Origin: Qipengyuania pacifica
GTDB lineage: Bacteria > Pseudomonadota > Alphaproteobacteria > Sphingomonadales > Sphingomonadaceae
DNA: 64,000 bases
Direction of reading: 5' to 3'
Assembly (NCBI RefSeq): GCF_019857205.1
Contig: NZ_JAHWXO010000002.1
Coordinates: forward strand, 372,001-436,000
Made by a program: the position numbers and the translations under genes. Of the stretch, positions 50,709-60,553 are shown piece after piece. Every line of letters begins with the position of its first letter. Position 1 is the stretch's first letter. The notes under the pieces were generated by a model. That model was not told the DNA's origin. It saw only the letters and a program-made list of their open reading frames with translations, and ran no database searches.

Positions 50709-51157
50709 GAAAGTGCTTCCTTCACCAGACTGCTTGCCTTGCTCATGTCCAGCGTTGCGCCGTGACGGCTTTTGAGTTCTGCCATAACCCGGCCCATATC
50801 TTTCATGCCTTCGGCCGAAAGATCGGTTTTGATCTCGGCGATAGCAGCGCGGGTTTCTTCCTCGCTCATCTGCGTGGGGAGAAACTCTTCGATCACTGCG
50901 AGTTCGCTTTTCTCCTTGTCGGCGAGCTCCTGCCGTCCTCCGTCCTCATACATCTCGATCGATTCGCGACGCTGCTTGGCCATTTTCAGCAGGACGTCCG
51001 TGACGAGTTCGTCATCCTCGGGCTTCTTGTCGGCCGTACGCAATTCGATATCGCGATCCTTGATCTTTGCCCCGATCAGGCGGAGCGCAGCGGTGCGATC
51101 CTTGTCCTTTGCCTTCATGGCGGTGACGGTTTCGGCCTGGATATTTTCGCGCAGCAT
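50705..51157 (-). CDS. GatB/YqeY domain protein
   Basis: 150 aa YqeY-family protein: MLRENIQAETVTAMKAKDKDRTAALRLI near the N-terminus and MKDMGRVMAELKSRHGATLDMSKASSLVKE at the end. The domain is homologous to the tRNA-binding tail of GatB, but free-standing YqeY proteins have no settled function. YqeY next to dnaG/rpoD is a conserved arrangement in many proteobacteria. ATG 51157 is chosen over a frame 13 codons longer. It is the first gene of this operon. Confidence 0.9.
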   Translation of the reverse strand: MLRENIQAETVTAMKAKDKDRTAALRLIGAKIKDRDIELRTADKKPEDDELVTDVLLKMAKQRRESIEMYEDGGRQELADKEKSELAVIEEFLPTQMSEEETRAAIAEIKTDLSAEGMKDMGRVMAELKSRHGATLDMSKASSLVKEALS

Positions 51158-51306
51158 GGGAATTCCCGGTGTTTGGAGGTGGTTTCGGCCACTCATTTAG
51201 AACAGTGCACCGATATGCCAAGTGTTCCGCTTGACGGGAATCGTCCCGGTCCCTAGCGGCTGGGACTTAGCACACATCGCTGGAAACCTTTTTACCCGGA
51301 GCGCCC

Positions 51307-52485
51307 ATGGCCCTGTCCGCATCTTCGCACGCGCAACCCAAAGGCGCGACCGGAGTCCTCGTCCTTGGCGACGGCACCGTAATCTGGGGCAAGGGCTTCG
51401 GCGCCAGCGGTCACGCAGTGGGCGAAGTCTGCTTCAACACCGCGATGACCGGGTATCAGGAAGTGATGACCGATCCTTCCTACGACAGCCAGATCGTGAC
51501 GTTCACCTTCCCGCATATCGGCAATGTCGGCGCGAACGAGGAAGATCACGAGAGCCGTGGGCTGGGCGCGGTAGGGCTGGTGGTGCGGCAGGAGATCACG
51601 CCGCATTCAAGCTTCCGCGCGCAGAACGAGTTTGTGGAATGGTGCGTAACCCACGGAAAGATCGGGCTTTCCGGCGTCGATACGCGCGCTTTGACGCGGC
51701 GGATCCGGATGAGCGGGGCGCCGAATGCGGTTATCGCTCATAATCCGCACGGAGAATTCGACCTCAAAGCCTTGAAAAAGCAGGCGGAAGAGTGGGGCGG
51801 GCTGGAAGGGCTCGACCTTGTTCCGGGTGTGACGCGGGATGGGCAGGAAAACTGGACCGGCGGGCACTGGCAGCTTGGTTTCGGCTATGGCGAAGGCAAT
51901 GCCGACAAGCCCCACGTGGTCGCGATCGATTACGGCGCGAAGGATAACATCTTCAGAAACCTCGTGAAAGCGGGCGCCAAAGTGACCGTCGTGCCTGCAA
52001 AGACCTCGTTCGACGAGATCATGGCGCTGGAGCCCGATGGCGTTTTTCTGTCGAACGGGCCGGGCGATCCGGCAGCCACCGGACAGTACGCAGTCCCGTC
52101 AATCATACGTATGATCGAGGCCGATATACCGTTGTTCGGTATCTGTTTGGGGCATCAAATGCTCGGCATTGCGGCTGGCGCGAAGACGGCAAAGATGTTC
52201 CAGGGTCATCGCGGCGCCAACCACCCCGTCCAGCGGGTCGGGAGCGAATGGGGCGAGAGCGAAGGCCTCGTCGAGATCACCAGCATGAACCACGGCTTCG
52301 CCATCGACGGTGAAACCCTGCCGGACAATGTCGAGCAGACCCATGTCTCGCTGTTCGACGGCACCAATTGCGGGATCAGCATCAAGGGCAAGAAGGCATT
52401 TGGTGTCCAATACCATCCCGAGGCCAGCCCCGGCCCACAGGACAGTTTCTATCTGTTCGAGAAGTTCGTGGGGATGCTGGGATGA
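51307..52485 (+). CDS. carA: CarA, carbamoyl-phosphate synthase small subunit
   Basis: 392 aa. The N-terminal domain (GVLVLGDGTVIWGKGFGASG, FNTAMTGYQEVMTDPSY) is followed by a class-I glutamine amidotransferase domain. It carries the nucleophile Cys in FGICLGHQMLGIA and the His/Glu in VQYHPEASPGP. It releases ammonia from glutamine for CarB. It is divergent from yqeY across a 149-bp gap containing TTGACG and several GGGAC/GTCCC inverted repeats. Its stop overlaps the 32-codon bridging ORF. Confidence 0.97.
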   Translation: MALSASSHAQPKGATGVLVLGDGTVIWGKGFGASGHAVGEVCFNTAMTGYQEVMTDPSYDSQIVTFTFPHIGNVGANEEDHESRGLGAVGLVVRQEITPHSSFRAQNEFVEWCVTHGKIGLSGVDTRALTRRIRMSGAPNAVIAHNPHGEFDLKALKKQAEEWGGLEGLDLVPGVTRDGQENWTGGHWQLGFGYGEGNADKPHVVAIDYGAKDNIFRNLVKAGAKVTVVPAKTSFDEIMALEPDGVFLSNGPGDPAATGQYAVPSIIRMIEADIPLFGICLGHQMLGIAAGAKTAKMFQGHRGANHPVQRVGSEWGESEGLVEITSMNHGFAIDGETLPDNVEQTHVSLFDGTNCGISIKGKKAFGVQYHPEASPGPQDSFYLFEKFVGMLG

Positions 52486-52580
52486 GGCGCCGATACGAAA
52501 CCCTCATCCCCGGATCTGCTCCTGAAACAGCAGGAGCAATCACTGCGCATGTCTCCTTTTACGATATGGCTAAAATCTAA
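52482..52580 (+). CDS. Small ORF (32 aa) bridging carA and carB
   Basis: This ORF starts at an ATG that overlaps the carA stop by 4 nt (ATGA) and ends in a TAA that overlaps the carB ATG by 1 nt (TAATG). It fills the whole gap. carB has no obvious ribosome-binding site of its own, so translation of this ORF may carry ribosomes to carB. The peptide starts [11 protein letters not shown]. It may be a real small protein or a coupling device. A hairpin (52517-52538) lies inside it. Confidence 0.5.
   Translation: MRRRYETLIPGSAPETAGAITAHVSFYDMAKI
52517..52538 (+). other. Hairpin inside the carA-carB gap
   Basis: TGCTCCTG-AAACAG-CAGGAGCA is a perfect 8-bp stem with a 6-nt loop in the carA-carB gap. 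A T-rich stretch (CCTTTT) lies 17 nt downstream, too far for a normal terminator. It could tune carB expression relative to carA. Confidence 0.45.
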
Positions 52581-55500
52581 TGCCCAAACGCACTGACATC
52601 TCCTCGATCCTCGTCATTGGCGCAGGTCCCATTATTATCGGCCAGGCGTGCGAGTTCGACTATTCGGGCACGCAGGCGATCAAGGCGCTCAAGGAAGAGG
52701 GCTACCGGGTCATCCTGGTGAACTCCAACCCTGCGACCATCATGACCGATCCTGAAATGGCCGACGCGACCTATGTCGAGCCGATCACGCCGGAAATCGT
52801 CGCGAAAATCATCGAGAAGGAGCGGCCCGACGCAGTGCTGCCGACGATGGGTGGGCAGACGGCGCTGAATTGCGCTCTCGACCTTGCGAACCAGGGCGTT
52901 CTGGAGAAATTCGGCGTCACCATGATCGGCGCCAATGCCGATGCCATCGACAAGGCCGAGAACCGCCAGCGCTTCCGTGAGGCGATGGACAAGATCGGTC
53001 TGGAAAGCGCGCGCAGCGGCGTCGCCAATACGGTCGACGAGGCGTTCGCGGTGCTGGAAACCACCGGCCTGCCCGCCATCATCCGCCCCAGCTTCACCCT
53101 TGGCGGAACGGGCGGCGGCATCGCCTATAACAAGGCCGAATTCGACCGTATCGTGCGCGAAGGTCTGGATGCGTCACCCACAACCGAAGTCCTGATCGAG
53201 GAATCGCTCCTTGGCTGGAAAGAGTACGAAATGGAGGTGGTGCGCGACCGCAAGGACAATTGCATCATCATCTGTTCGATCGAGAATGTCGATCCGATGG
53301 GCGTGCATACGGGCGATTCCATCACTGTCGCACCGGCGCTGACGCTGACCGACAAGGAATACCAGATCATGCGCACCGCCAGCATCGAAGTGCTGCGCGA
53401 AATCGGTGTGGAAACAGGCGGTTCGAACGTACAGTTCGCAGTCAATCCGCAGGATGGCCGCCTGATCGTGATCGAGATGAACCCGCGCGTATCGCGCAGT
53501 TCGGCGCTGGCTTCGAAGGCCACCGGCTTTCCGATCGCGCGCGTCGCAGCCAAGCTGGCTGTCGGTTACACGCTGGACGAGATCCAGAACGAGATCACCG
53601 GCGCAACGCCGGCAAGCTTCGAGCCGACGATCGACTACGTCGTGACGAAGATTCCGCGCTTTGCCTTCGAAAAGTTCAAGGGCTCTAAGAACGAGCTGTC
53701 GACCGCGATGAAGTCGGTCGGCGAAGTCATGGCGATCGGGCGGTGCTTTGCCGAGAGCATGCAGAAGGCGCTGCGCGGTCTGGAAACCGGGCTGGACGGG
53801 TTCAACCGGATCACCGAGTTCGAAGGGCTGAGCCGCGAGATCGTGATCGCATCGCTTTCCAAGCGCACGCCGGACCGCATTCTCAAGATCGCCCAGGCTT
53901 TCCGTGAGGATTTCACGGTCGAGGAGATCGCCAAGATCACCGGTTTCGATCCATGGTTCCTGCGCCAGATCGAGGCAATCATCTATGAAGAAAAGATGAT
54001 CGGCCACAATGGCTTGCCCAATGATGCGGCCGAAATGCGCCGCCTGAAGGCGATGGGCTTTTCCGACAAGCGGCTTGCCACGCTGGCCGTACGGTCGGTG
54101 GGCGTCGCAGGTGGGCTCGGCGAAACGCAGGCGAAGCGTTCCGGCCTGCTGCATGACGCGCTGCGCGCCATGGCGGGCGCGACGAGCGAGGAAGAAGTTC
54201 GCAAGCTACGTCGCAAGCTGGGCGTCTATCCCGTGTTCAAGCGGATCGACAGCTGTGCTGCCGAATTCGAGGCGATCACGCCCTACATGTATTCGACCTA
54301 CGAAGCCCCGAGCTTTGGCGAGGCGGAAGACGAGGCCGATCCGAGCGACCGCAAGAAGATCGTCATTCTGGGCGGCGGGCCGAACCGCATCGGGCAGGGT
54401 ATCGAATTCGATTACTGCTGCGTCCACGCGTGTTTCGCGCTGGCAGAAGCCGGGTTCGAGACCATCATGGTCAACTGCAACCCGGAAACGGTTTCGACCG
54501 ATTACGATACGTCCGACCGGCTCTATTTCGAGCCGCTGACCGAAGAAGACGTGCTGGAAATCATGCGCGTCGAAATGTCCAAGGGTGAAGTCGTGGGCGT
54601 GATCGTCCAGTTCGGCGGTCAGACCCCGCTGAAACTGGCCGCCGCGCTGGAACGCGAAGGCATCCCGATCCTGGGGACATCACCGGACGCGATCGATCTT
54701 GCCGAGGACCGCGAGCGCTTTGCCAAGCTGGTCAACAATCTGAAGCTGAAGCAGCCGATGAACGGCATCGCCAAGAGCCGTGATGAGGCGGCAGCCGTTG
54801 CCGCGCGCATCGGCTATCCGGTGCTGCTGCGCCCCAGTTACGTATTGGGGGGAAGGGCGATGGAAATCGTCGACAGCGAAGCGCAGCTGGACGATTACAT
54901 CAACACCGCCGTCAATGTGTCGGGCGACAGCCCGGTGCTGGTCGACCAGTATCTGCGCGACGCCATCGAATGCGATGTCGACGTGGTGTCGGACGGCGAA
55001 GAGGTCCGCATTGCGGGCGTGATGCAGCATATCGAGGAAGCAGGCGTGCATTCCGGCGACAGTGCCTGCACCCTCCCGCCTTATAGCCTTTCCGGCGACA
55101 TCATCGCCGAAATGGAACGTCAGGCGATCGACCTAGCCAGGGCGTTGCAGGTCCGCGGTCTGATGAACGTGCAGTTCGCGGTAAAGGAGGGCGAGGTCTA
55201 TCTGATCGAGGTGAACCCGCGCGCCAGCCGTACCGTGCCATTCGTGGCCAAGGCCATCGGTCGCCCAATCGCCAAAGTGGCGGCACTGGTCATGGCAGGC
55301 CAGCCACTGACCAGTTTCGAGCCGTTCGACCTCAACCCCAATCACATGGCAGTGAAAGAGGCGGTATTCCCGTTCGCACGTTTCCCCGGTGCCGATCCGG
55401 TACTGTCACCGGAAATGAAATCGACCGGCGAAGTTATGGGGATCGACCGCAGTTTCGCGGCTGCTTTCCTTAAATCGCAGCTGGGGGCGGGAATGAAGCC

Positions 55501-55903
55501 GCCGCAGTCGGGGACGCTGTTCGTATCGGTGAAGGACAGCGACAAGGCGTTTATCGTGCCGGCGGTGCAGACCTTGCTGGACAAGGGTTTCCGCGTCATC
55601 GCAACCGGCGGGACCGAGCGCTACCTCGCCGACCAGGGGCTTAAGGTCGAGCTGGTCAACAAGGTGGCCGAGGGACGCCCCCACATTGTGGATGCGATCA
55701 TCGATGGCGAAGTCCAGTTGATCTTCAACACCACCGAAGGCTGGCAGTCGCTGCTGGACAGCAAATCCATCCGCGAGGCGGCGCTGGAAAAGAAGCTGCC
55801 ATACTATACGACGGCCGCTGCCTCGCTCGCCGTTGCGCAGGCGATAGCAGAGGTTTCGCCGGACCAGCTTGAAGTGCGTTCATTGCAAGACTATTATAGC
55901 TGA
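52580..55903 (+). CDS. carB: CarB, carbamoyl-phosphate synthase large subunit
   Basis: 1107 aa, full length. It contains two ATP-grasp halves. The first has [22 protein letters not shown] and [14 protein letters not shown]; the second has [22 protein letters not shown] and [13 protein letters not shown]-terminal MGS-like allosteric domain ([32 protein letters not shown]) completes the protein. It makes carbamoyl phosphate for arginine and pyrimidines. Its ATG sits in the stop of the 32-codon ORF; no ribosome-binding site is visible. Confidence 0.97.
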   Translation: MPKRTDISSILVIGAGPIIIGQACEFDYSGTQAIKALKEEGYRVILVNSNPATIMTDPEMADATYVEPITPEIVAKIIEKERPDAVLPTMGGQTALNCALDLANQGVLEKFGVTMIGANADAIDKAENRQRFREAMDKIGLESARSGVANTVDEAFAVLETTGLPAIIRPSFTLGGTGGGIAYNKAEFDRIVREGLDASPTTEVLIEESLLGWKEYEMEVVRDRKDNCIIICSIENVDPMGVHTGDSITVAPALTLTDKEYQIMRTASIEVLREIGVETGGSNVQFAVNPQDGRLIVIEMNPRVSRSSALASKATGFPIARVAAKLAVGYTLDEIQNEITGATPASFEPTIDYVVTKIPRFAFEKFKGSKNELSTAMKSVGEVMAIGRCFAESMQKALRGLETGLDGFNRITEFEGLSREIVIASLSKRTPDRILKIAQAFREDFTVEEIAKITGFDPWFLRQIEAIIYEEKMIGHNGLPNDAAEMRRLKAMGFSDKRLATLAVRSVGVAGGLGETQAKRSGLLHDALRAMAGATSEEEVRKLRRKLGVYPVFKRIDSCAAEFEAITPYMYSTYEAPSFGEAEDEADPSDRKKIVILGGGPNRIGQGIEFDYCCVHACFALAEAGFETIMVNCNPETVSTDYDTSDRLYFEPLTEEDVLEIMRVEMSKGEVVGVIVQFGGQTPLKLAAALEREGIPILGTSPDAIDLAEDRERFAKLVNNLKLKQPMNGIAKSRDEAAAVAARIGYPVLLRPSYVLGGRAMEIVDSEAQLDDYINTAVNVSGDSPVLVDQYLRDAIECDVDVVSDGEEVRIAGVMQHIEEAGVHSGDSACTLPPYSLSGDIIAEMERQAIDLARALQVRGLMNVQFAVKEGEVYLIEVNPRASRTVPFVAKAIGRPIAKVAALVMAGQPLTSFEPFDLNPNHMAVKEAVFPFARFPGADPVLSPEMKSTGEVMGIDRSFAAAFLKSQLGAGMKPPQSGTLFVSVKDSDKAFIVPAVQTLLDKGFRVIATGGTERYLADQGLKVELVNKVAEGRPHIVDAIIDGEVQLIFNTTEGWQSLLDSKSIREAALEKKLPYYTTAAASLAVAQAIAEVSPDQLEVRSLQDYYS

Positions 55904-56015
55904 CGAAGAATACGCCTGCTCCTCCACACATTCGAACCGCCTGGGTTCCGCAAATCGGCGGACCGGGTTTGAATTGTCCCGAGGGTGAGCATGAACAGGA
56001 AGGGCAAGGGGTCCT

Positions 56016-56483
56016 ATGGAAAAAGTGCCGATGCTGGCCGAGGGTTATGAAAAGCTCACGGCAGATCTCAAAGCCCTGCGGGCGGAACGACCGCTGATCG
56101 TCGACGCGATCGAGGAAGCTCGGGCGCATGGCGACCTGTCGGAAAACGCCGAGTACCACGCTGCCAAGGAGCGCCAGGGTCAGGTCGAGGCCATGATCGG
56201 CGACCTTGAAGACAAGATCAGCCGCGCGCAGATCATCGATCCGACGACGCTGTCGGGCGACAAGGTTATCTTCGGGGCGACCGTCACCCTGCTGGACGAG
56301 AACGACAAGCCGGTGCGGTACCAGATCGTCGGCCAGACAGAAGCCGACGCCGCAAAGGGCCGGATCAGCTACAATTCACCGATCGGCCGTGCGCTGATCG
56401 GCAAGCAGCTCGAAGAAGAGGTCGAAGTGACCGTACCTTCCGGCGACAAGTTCTACCTGATCGACAAGATCGAGTTCATCTGA
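56016..56483 (+). CDS. greA: GreA, transcript cleavage/elongation factor
   Basis: 155 aa. The N-terminal coiled-coil has the acidic tip region [21 protein letters not shown]. The C-terminal FKBP-like domain has [16 protein letters not shown] and [13 protein letters not shown]. It enters the secondary channel of RNA polymerase and rescues arrested complexes. A ribosome-binding site AAGGGG precedes ATG 56016. It follows carB after a 112-bp gap, on the same strand; carA-carB-greA is a frequent order in alphaproteobacteria. Confidence 0.97.
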   Translation: MEKVPMLAEGYEKLTADLKALRAERPLIVDAIEEARAHGDLSENAEYHAAKERQGQVEAMIGDLEDKISRAQIIDPTTLSGDKVIFGATVTLLDENDKPVRYQIVGQTEADAAKGRISYNSPIGRALIGKQLEEEVEVTVPSGDKFYLIDKIEFI

Positions 56484-56495
56484 CGAGATTTTCCG

Positions 56496-56537
56496 TCGCC
56501 CAACTGCAAATCGGGGAAGCCCGATGCAGGTGGGCGA
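56496..56537 (+). other. Large hairpin downstream of greA
   Basis: The outer stem TCGCCCAACTGC / GCAGGTGGGCGA (11 of 12 pairs) and inner stem ATCGGG-GAAG-CCCGAT form a ~42-nt hairpin starting 13 nt after the greA stop. No T-run follows. It may protect the mRNA 3' end or be part of a small RNA. A second hairpin follows at 56568. Confidence 0.5.
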
Positions 56538-56567
56538 TGGTGAACTCTCGATATTCGACTGTAACCG

Positions 56568-56594
56568 TCCCGCCCGCTCGCGAGCTGGGCGGGA
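56568..56594. terminator. GC-rich hairpin between convergent greA and DUF4170
   Basis: TCCCGCCC / GGGCGGGA flank an inner palindrome GCTCGCGAGC, giving a very stable hairpin of about 27 nt. It is followed on the plus strand by ATTGGGTTCTT. It could serve as a bidirectional terminator for the convergent genes, although the T-run is imperfect. Confidence 0.5.
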
Positions 56595-56621
56595 TTGGGT
56601 TCTTACGGCCCGTCTGCCTGA

Positions 56622-56852
56622 TCAGGCTTCCGGATCGAGCAGTTTGTGAAGGTGGACGATGACGTATTTCATTTCCGCATCGTCGACCGTGCGCTGGGCG
56701 TTCGAGCGCCACGCTTCCACGGCATTTTCATAGCTGCTGAACACGCCGGCAACGTGAATGCTTTCCGGATCGCTGAAGGTTACGTTGCGGGGATCGGTGA
56801 CCCGGCCGCCCATGACCAGATAGAGCGCCTGTTTGCTCTCTTTTTCTTCCAT
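56622..56852 (-). CDS. DUF4170 family protein
   Basis: 76 aa. LYLVMGGRVTDPRNVTFSD, the central HVAGVFSSYENAVEAWRSNAQRTVDDA, and the C-terminal YVIVHLHKLLDPE match DUF4170, a small protein family common in alphaproteobacteria and of unknown function. ATG 56852 is chosen; an upstream frame adds 22 non-conserved residues. It is convergent with greA and transcribed toward it. There is no signal peptide or transmembrane segment. Confidence 0.87.
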   Translation of the reverse strand: MEEKESKQALYLVMGGRVTDPRNVTFSDPESIHVAGVFSSYENAVEAWRSNAQRTVDDAEMKYVIVHLHKLLDPEA

Positions 56853-56964
56853 GTTCTGACTTTCTCGATGGGGAGGGAGGATGGTTGCGCCACATAGCGA
56901 AAGCGGCGCCACAGGCAAGCCTGTCGCGCCGCTCGGTCATCCTGCGATGCAGGATCGCTGTTGT

Positions 56965-57495
56965 TCAGTATTTCAGACGCGTGCGTAGCGAACGATAGGC
57001 CCGGCTGCCCTTGCGGCCTGCCTTGCGGCGCGAACTGCGCAGGGCATCGCCTGCAACGTCCAGCTTGTAGGAGGTGTCACGACGAAGACCGCGAGCTGCA
57101 GTGGCTGCATTATCGCCGAAATCTTCGAAACGATCGCCTGCGTACTGTGCGCCGCTGGCCACGCTGTCCATCATGCGGGCGCCGTAGGCCATGACTGCAT
57201 CGGCAGCCAGGCCGGCAAACATACCGCCGCGGCGGCCGAGATTGCGGCCGCGCCGCGTCATTGCACCGATGGCGAGACCTGCGACAAGCACGCCGCCAAC
57301 GACGGCGAACGGGTGGCGCTTGGTGAATTCAAGCGCACTGTCGGCAGCATCGCGCGCCTGATCGGCAAGCGAGCGTTCCTGGATGCGCTGTTCGCCAGCA
57401 TCGATGCGCGCACGAAGTTCTTCACGCTTCTGTTCGTCGCTCAGATTGCTGTCGGCGCTGATGGGGGTGACATTGTTCTTGGCTGCTTTGGCCAT
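56965..57495 (-). CDS. DUF883/DUF3618-like small membrane protein, 176 aa
   Basis: The N-terminal ~55 residues are helical and charged (LSDEQKREELRARIDAGEQRIQER). A membrane segment with Gly-rich packing follows (HPFAVVGGVLVAGLAIGAMTRRG), then an Ala-rich amphipathic region and a strongly basic C-terminus (RSSRRKAGRKGSRAYRSLRTRLKY). This matches the layout of DUF883/DUF3618 membrane-anchored stress proteins (ElaB/YqjD type). An EcfG-type promoter lies 33 nt upstream of the ATG. The basic tail could bind nucleic acid or ribosomes, as proposed for YqjD; this is inference. Confidence 0.72.
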   Translation of the reverse strand: MAKAAKNNVTPISADSNLSDEQKREELRARIDAGEQRIQERSLADQARDAADSALEFTKRHPFAVVGGVLVAGLAIGAMTRRGRNLGRRGGMFAGLAADAVMAYGARMMDSVASGAQYAGDRFEDFGDNAATAARGLRRDTSYKLDVAGDALRSSRRKAGRKGSRAYRSLRTRLKY

Positions 57496-57527
57496 GATTA
57501 ATCTCCGGATTTCGCGTTCGTCAGACC

Positions 57528-57553
57528 AACGGCCCTGGAAGGGTTAATGTTCC
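57528..57553 (-). promoter_or_regulatory. EcfG (general stress) promoter upstream of the 176-aa gene
   Basis: On the minus strand, GGAAC (57553-57549) and CGTT (57531-57528) are separated by 17 bp. This matches the GGAAC-N16/17-CGTT consensus of alphaproteobacterial EcfG sigma factors. It lies 33 nt upstream of the ATG; the -35 overlaps the stop of the upstream gene. Confidence 0.72.
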
Positions 57554-57867
57554 GACCTGGGGTAATATCCGTCATCTTCATCGTCGGCGTCGGTATCGAT
57601 GCCGAACAATTCCAGGATGGGGTGACGGGCGAACCAGACCACTATCGCAGCGATCAGCGCGGCGAGCGCGCCCTTGTTGTCTTCGGCGACATCGAGGGCT
57701 TCGTCGTAGAGGTCCGTCGCGCCTTCGCGCACGCGGTCGAGCGCGCGTTCACCCAAGCCTTTGTGCGCAAAGTTGGATTTGAGCGTCTTGATATCGGCAT
57801 CGATCAACGCGCGCGCGGAATCGCGCAGATGCTTGTCTTCCAGCATTCGCATTCGGCGAGAAGTCAT
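57544..57867 (-). CDS. Small membrane protein, 107 aa (yqj-cluster-like)
   Basis: A charged helical N-terminal ~70 residues (LRDSARALIDADIKTLKSNFAHKGL) precedes one hydrophobic segment (GALAALIAAIVVWFARHPIL) and an acidic tail (DTDADDEDDGYY). No named family is certain; the size and position recall the small third gene of E. coli yqjDEK clusters. It overlaps the phage-holin-like gene by 4 nt (ATGA), so it is translated with it. Confidence 0.7.
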   Translation of the reverse strand: MTSRRMRMLEDKHLRDSARALIDADIKTLKSNFAHKGLGERALDRVREGATDLYDEALDVAEDNKGALAALIAAIVVWFARHPILELFGIDTDADDEDDGYYPRSEH

Positions 57868-58295
57868 TCATCGTCCCCTTCGAAAGCGTCGCGGATATCG
57901 TCGATCCGGCCTTTGAGAAGGCGCAGCATGATCAAGCCGATTACGACAAGGCTGATAGTGACGATCAGCGTGGCACCCAGCGGCCCGGTAATGGGTATGA
58001 GAGCCAGAACGAGACCAACCGTCGCCGCGATCAGGGCGAGATGGAACATGCCGAACGCGGCGAAAATGTAGATCAGCGCGCTCCTGACGCGATTACCCAC
58101 AAACCCCGCGCGGCTTTTCTGGAAGCGCAATTCGGCTTCGGCATAGGTCTTGCCGTCTTCGAACAGTGCCAGCACATCGTCCGTCAATGAGAACTGGCGC
58201 GCCTCCGGTTCCTCCGGACCAGGTGCGCCGTGTCCGTCAGGTAAATCGAGCGGGCCGGGATAACCCTCGGCCCGCTCGTTATTATCGTCCCGCAT
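57864..58295 (-). CDS. Phage-holin-superfamily membrane protein (YqjE/DUF1469-like), 143 aa
   Basis: An acidic, Pro/Gly-rich N-terminus (~40 residues) is followed by an amphipathic helix (ALFEDGKTYAEAELRFQKSR). Two transmembrane helices follow (LIYIFAAFGMFHLALIAATVGLVLAL and GATLIVTISLVVIGLIMLRLL). This is the layout of YqjE/holin-superfamily proteins; these are not phage holins in function. ATG 58295 is chosen over an upstream frame because that part overlaps the next gene. It is flanked by the DUF883-like gene (22 nt upstream) and the 107-aa gene. Confidence 0.78.
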   Translation of the reverse strand: MRDDNNERAEGYPGPLDLPDGHGAPGPEEPEARQFSLTDDVLALFEDGKTYAEAELRFQKSRAGFVGNRVRSALIYIFAAFGMFHLALIAATVGLVLALIPITGPLGATLIVTISLVVIGLIMLRLLKGRIDDIRDAFEGDDE

Positions 58296-58317
58296 TTCTG
58301 CCCCCGACGCCACTCGC

Positions 58318-58968
58318 TTAGCGCGAGCCGCGGAAGAGACGCGAAAGCATGAAGCCGACGACCGCTGCAATTCCCAGCGCCTTGCCGGGGCTCTTGCGAA
58401 CGAATTCGCGGCCATCTTCTACCAGGTCGTCGACGCTCTTTTCGTCGAGCTTGCTGGCGTAACCGTCGATCGATTTGGACGCGCTGCGGGCATAATCGCC
58501 ATATTTGGCGCCGAGCCGTTCATCAACCTGATGCGCGTTTTCATTGACCAGCTTGCTGAGCGAACGAAGGCCTTCGCCAGCCTTCACCTTACCTTCGGTA
58601 GCGAGTTCGCGGCCCTTGACCTTGGCGTCTTCACCATAGGCCTTGGCTTCGCTGACCCAGTCGTCGCCCTTGTGGCGAGCCTGGTCGCGATAGGCTGCTG
58701 CGCGGTCCTTGCCTTCGGCCTTAAGCGCTGCGGCGCCGGCCTTGGCTTCTTCCAGTGCTGCGTTGAAGCGCGACTTGGCTTCGGTGCGGTTGCTCGAGGC
58801 GGTGGTGTTGGTGGCGGTATTGGTCACGGGAGCAGTCTCCTTGGCTACGCCTTTCTTCGCCACGGTCTTGCGCGGCTTGCTGGCGGTTGTTGTTTTGCTT
58901 GATGCTGTTTTCTTTGCGGCAGAGGCTTTGCGCTTGGTTGGTATGCCGTCTGGTGTGGTTTCAGCCAT
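58318..58968 (-). CDS. ElaB/YqjD (DUF883)-like membrane-anchored protein, 216 aa
   Basis: The N-terminal ~60 residues are low-complexity Lys/Ala/Ser/Thr, resembling a histone-H1-like tail. The middle (~65-180) is a long amphipathic Ala/Glu/Lys helix region. The C-terminus FVRKSPGKALGIAAVVGFML-SRLFRG is the DUF883 membrane anchor. E. coli YqjD/ElaB bind ribosomes at the membrane in stationary phase under RpoS. Here the equivalent would be under EcfG: a perfect GGAAC-N16-CGTT lies 58 nt upstream of ATG 58968. It is probably the first gene of the cluster. Confidence 0.78.
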   Translation of the reverse strand: MAETTPDGIPTKRKASAAKKTASSKTTTASKPRKTVAKKGVAKETAPVTNTATNTTASSNRTEAKSRFNAALEEAKAGAAALKAEGKDRAAAYRDQARHKGDDWVSEAKAYGEDAKVKGRELATEGKVKAGEGLRSLSKLVNENAHQVDERLGAKYGDYARSASKSIDGYASKLDEKSVDDLVEDGREFVRKSPGKALGIAAVVGFMLSRLFRGSR

Positions 58969-59025
58969 AGTACTCGTCCTTGCCCTCAATTCGTATTCGT
59001 CCGGCGAATTCGCCTTCGATGGTGC

Positions 59026-59050
59026 AACGCAACTTGCGCGCCAATGTTCC
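59026..59050 (-). promoter_or_regulatory. EcfG (general stress) promoter of the yqjD-like cluster
   Basis: On the minus strand, GGAAC (59050-59046) and CGTT (59029-59026) are separated by exactly 16 bp: a perfect match to the EcfG consensus. It lies 58 nt upstream of the 216-aa ATG, in the divergent gap with enolase. Two independent matches in one small cluster make chance unlikely. Confidence 0.78.
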
Positions 59051-59126
59051 GGCGAATAGAGCGCTGCCGACTCCCCATCTGGGGGTGTTATAGCCCATTA
59101 CAACACCTTTGCCCGGAGCGCTTTGA

Positions 59127-60419
<1,293 letters not shown>

Positions 60420-60553
60420 CTGTTGGCGGCCACCCGGATCTGAGGGCAGAAGAGCTACTCCCATTCGCGTGAGCAGAAGGGCATGTTCTGATTAATTGTC
60501 AGGACGCTCAGCGCTCGCTAGCGTTGCGCCATTGCTCGTTGTGGGAGAGGGGC

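Noticed and set aside
51158..51306. Pyrimidine-responsive leader upstream of carA
   Set aside because: Some GGGAC/GTCCC inverted repeats and a TTGACG are present, but there is no good -10, leader ORF or terminator pattern to support a specific mechanism.
57864..58295. Phage holin / prophage remnant
   Set aside because: The two-helix protein resembles the holin superfamily, but no lysis, structural or integrase genes surround it; the neighbours are YqjD-like stress proteins.
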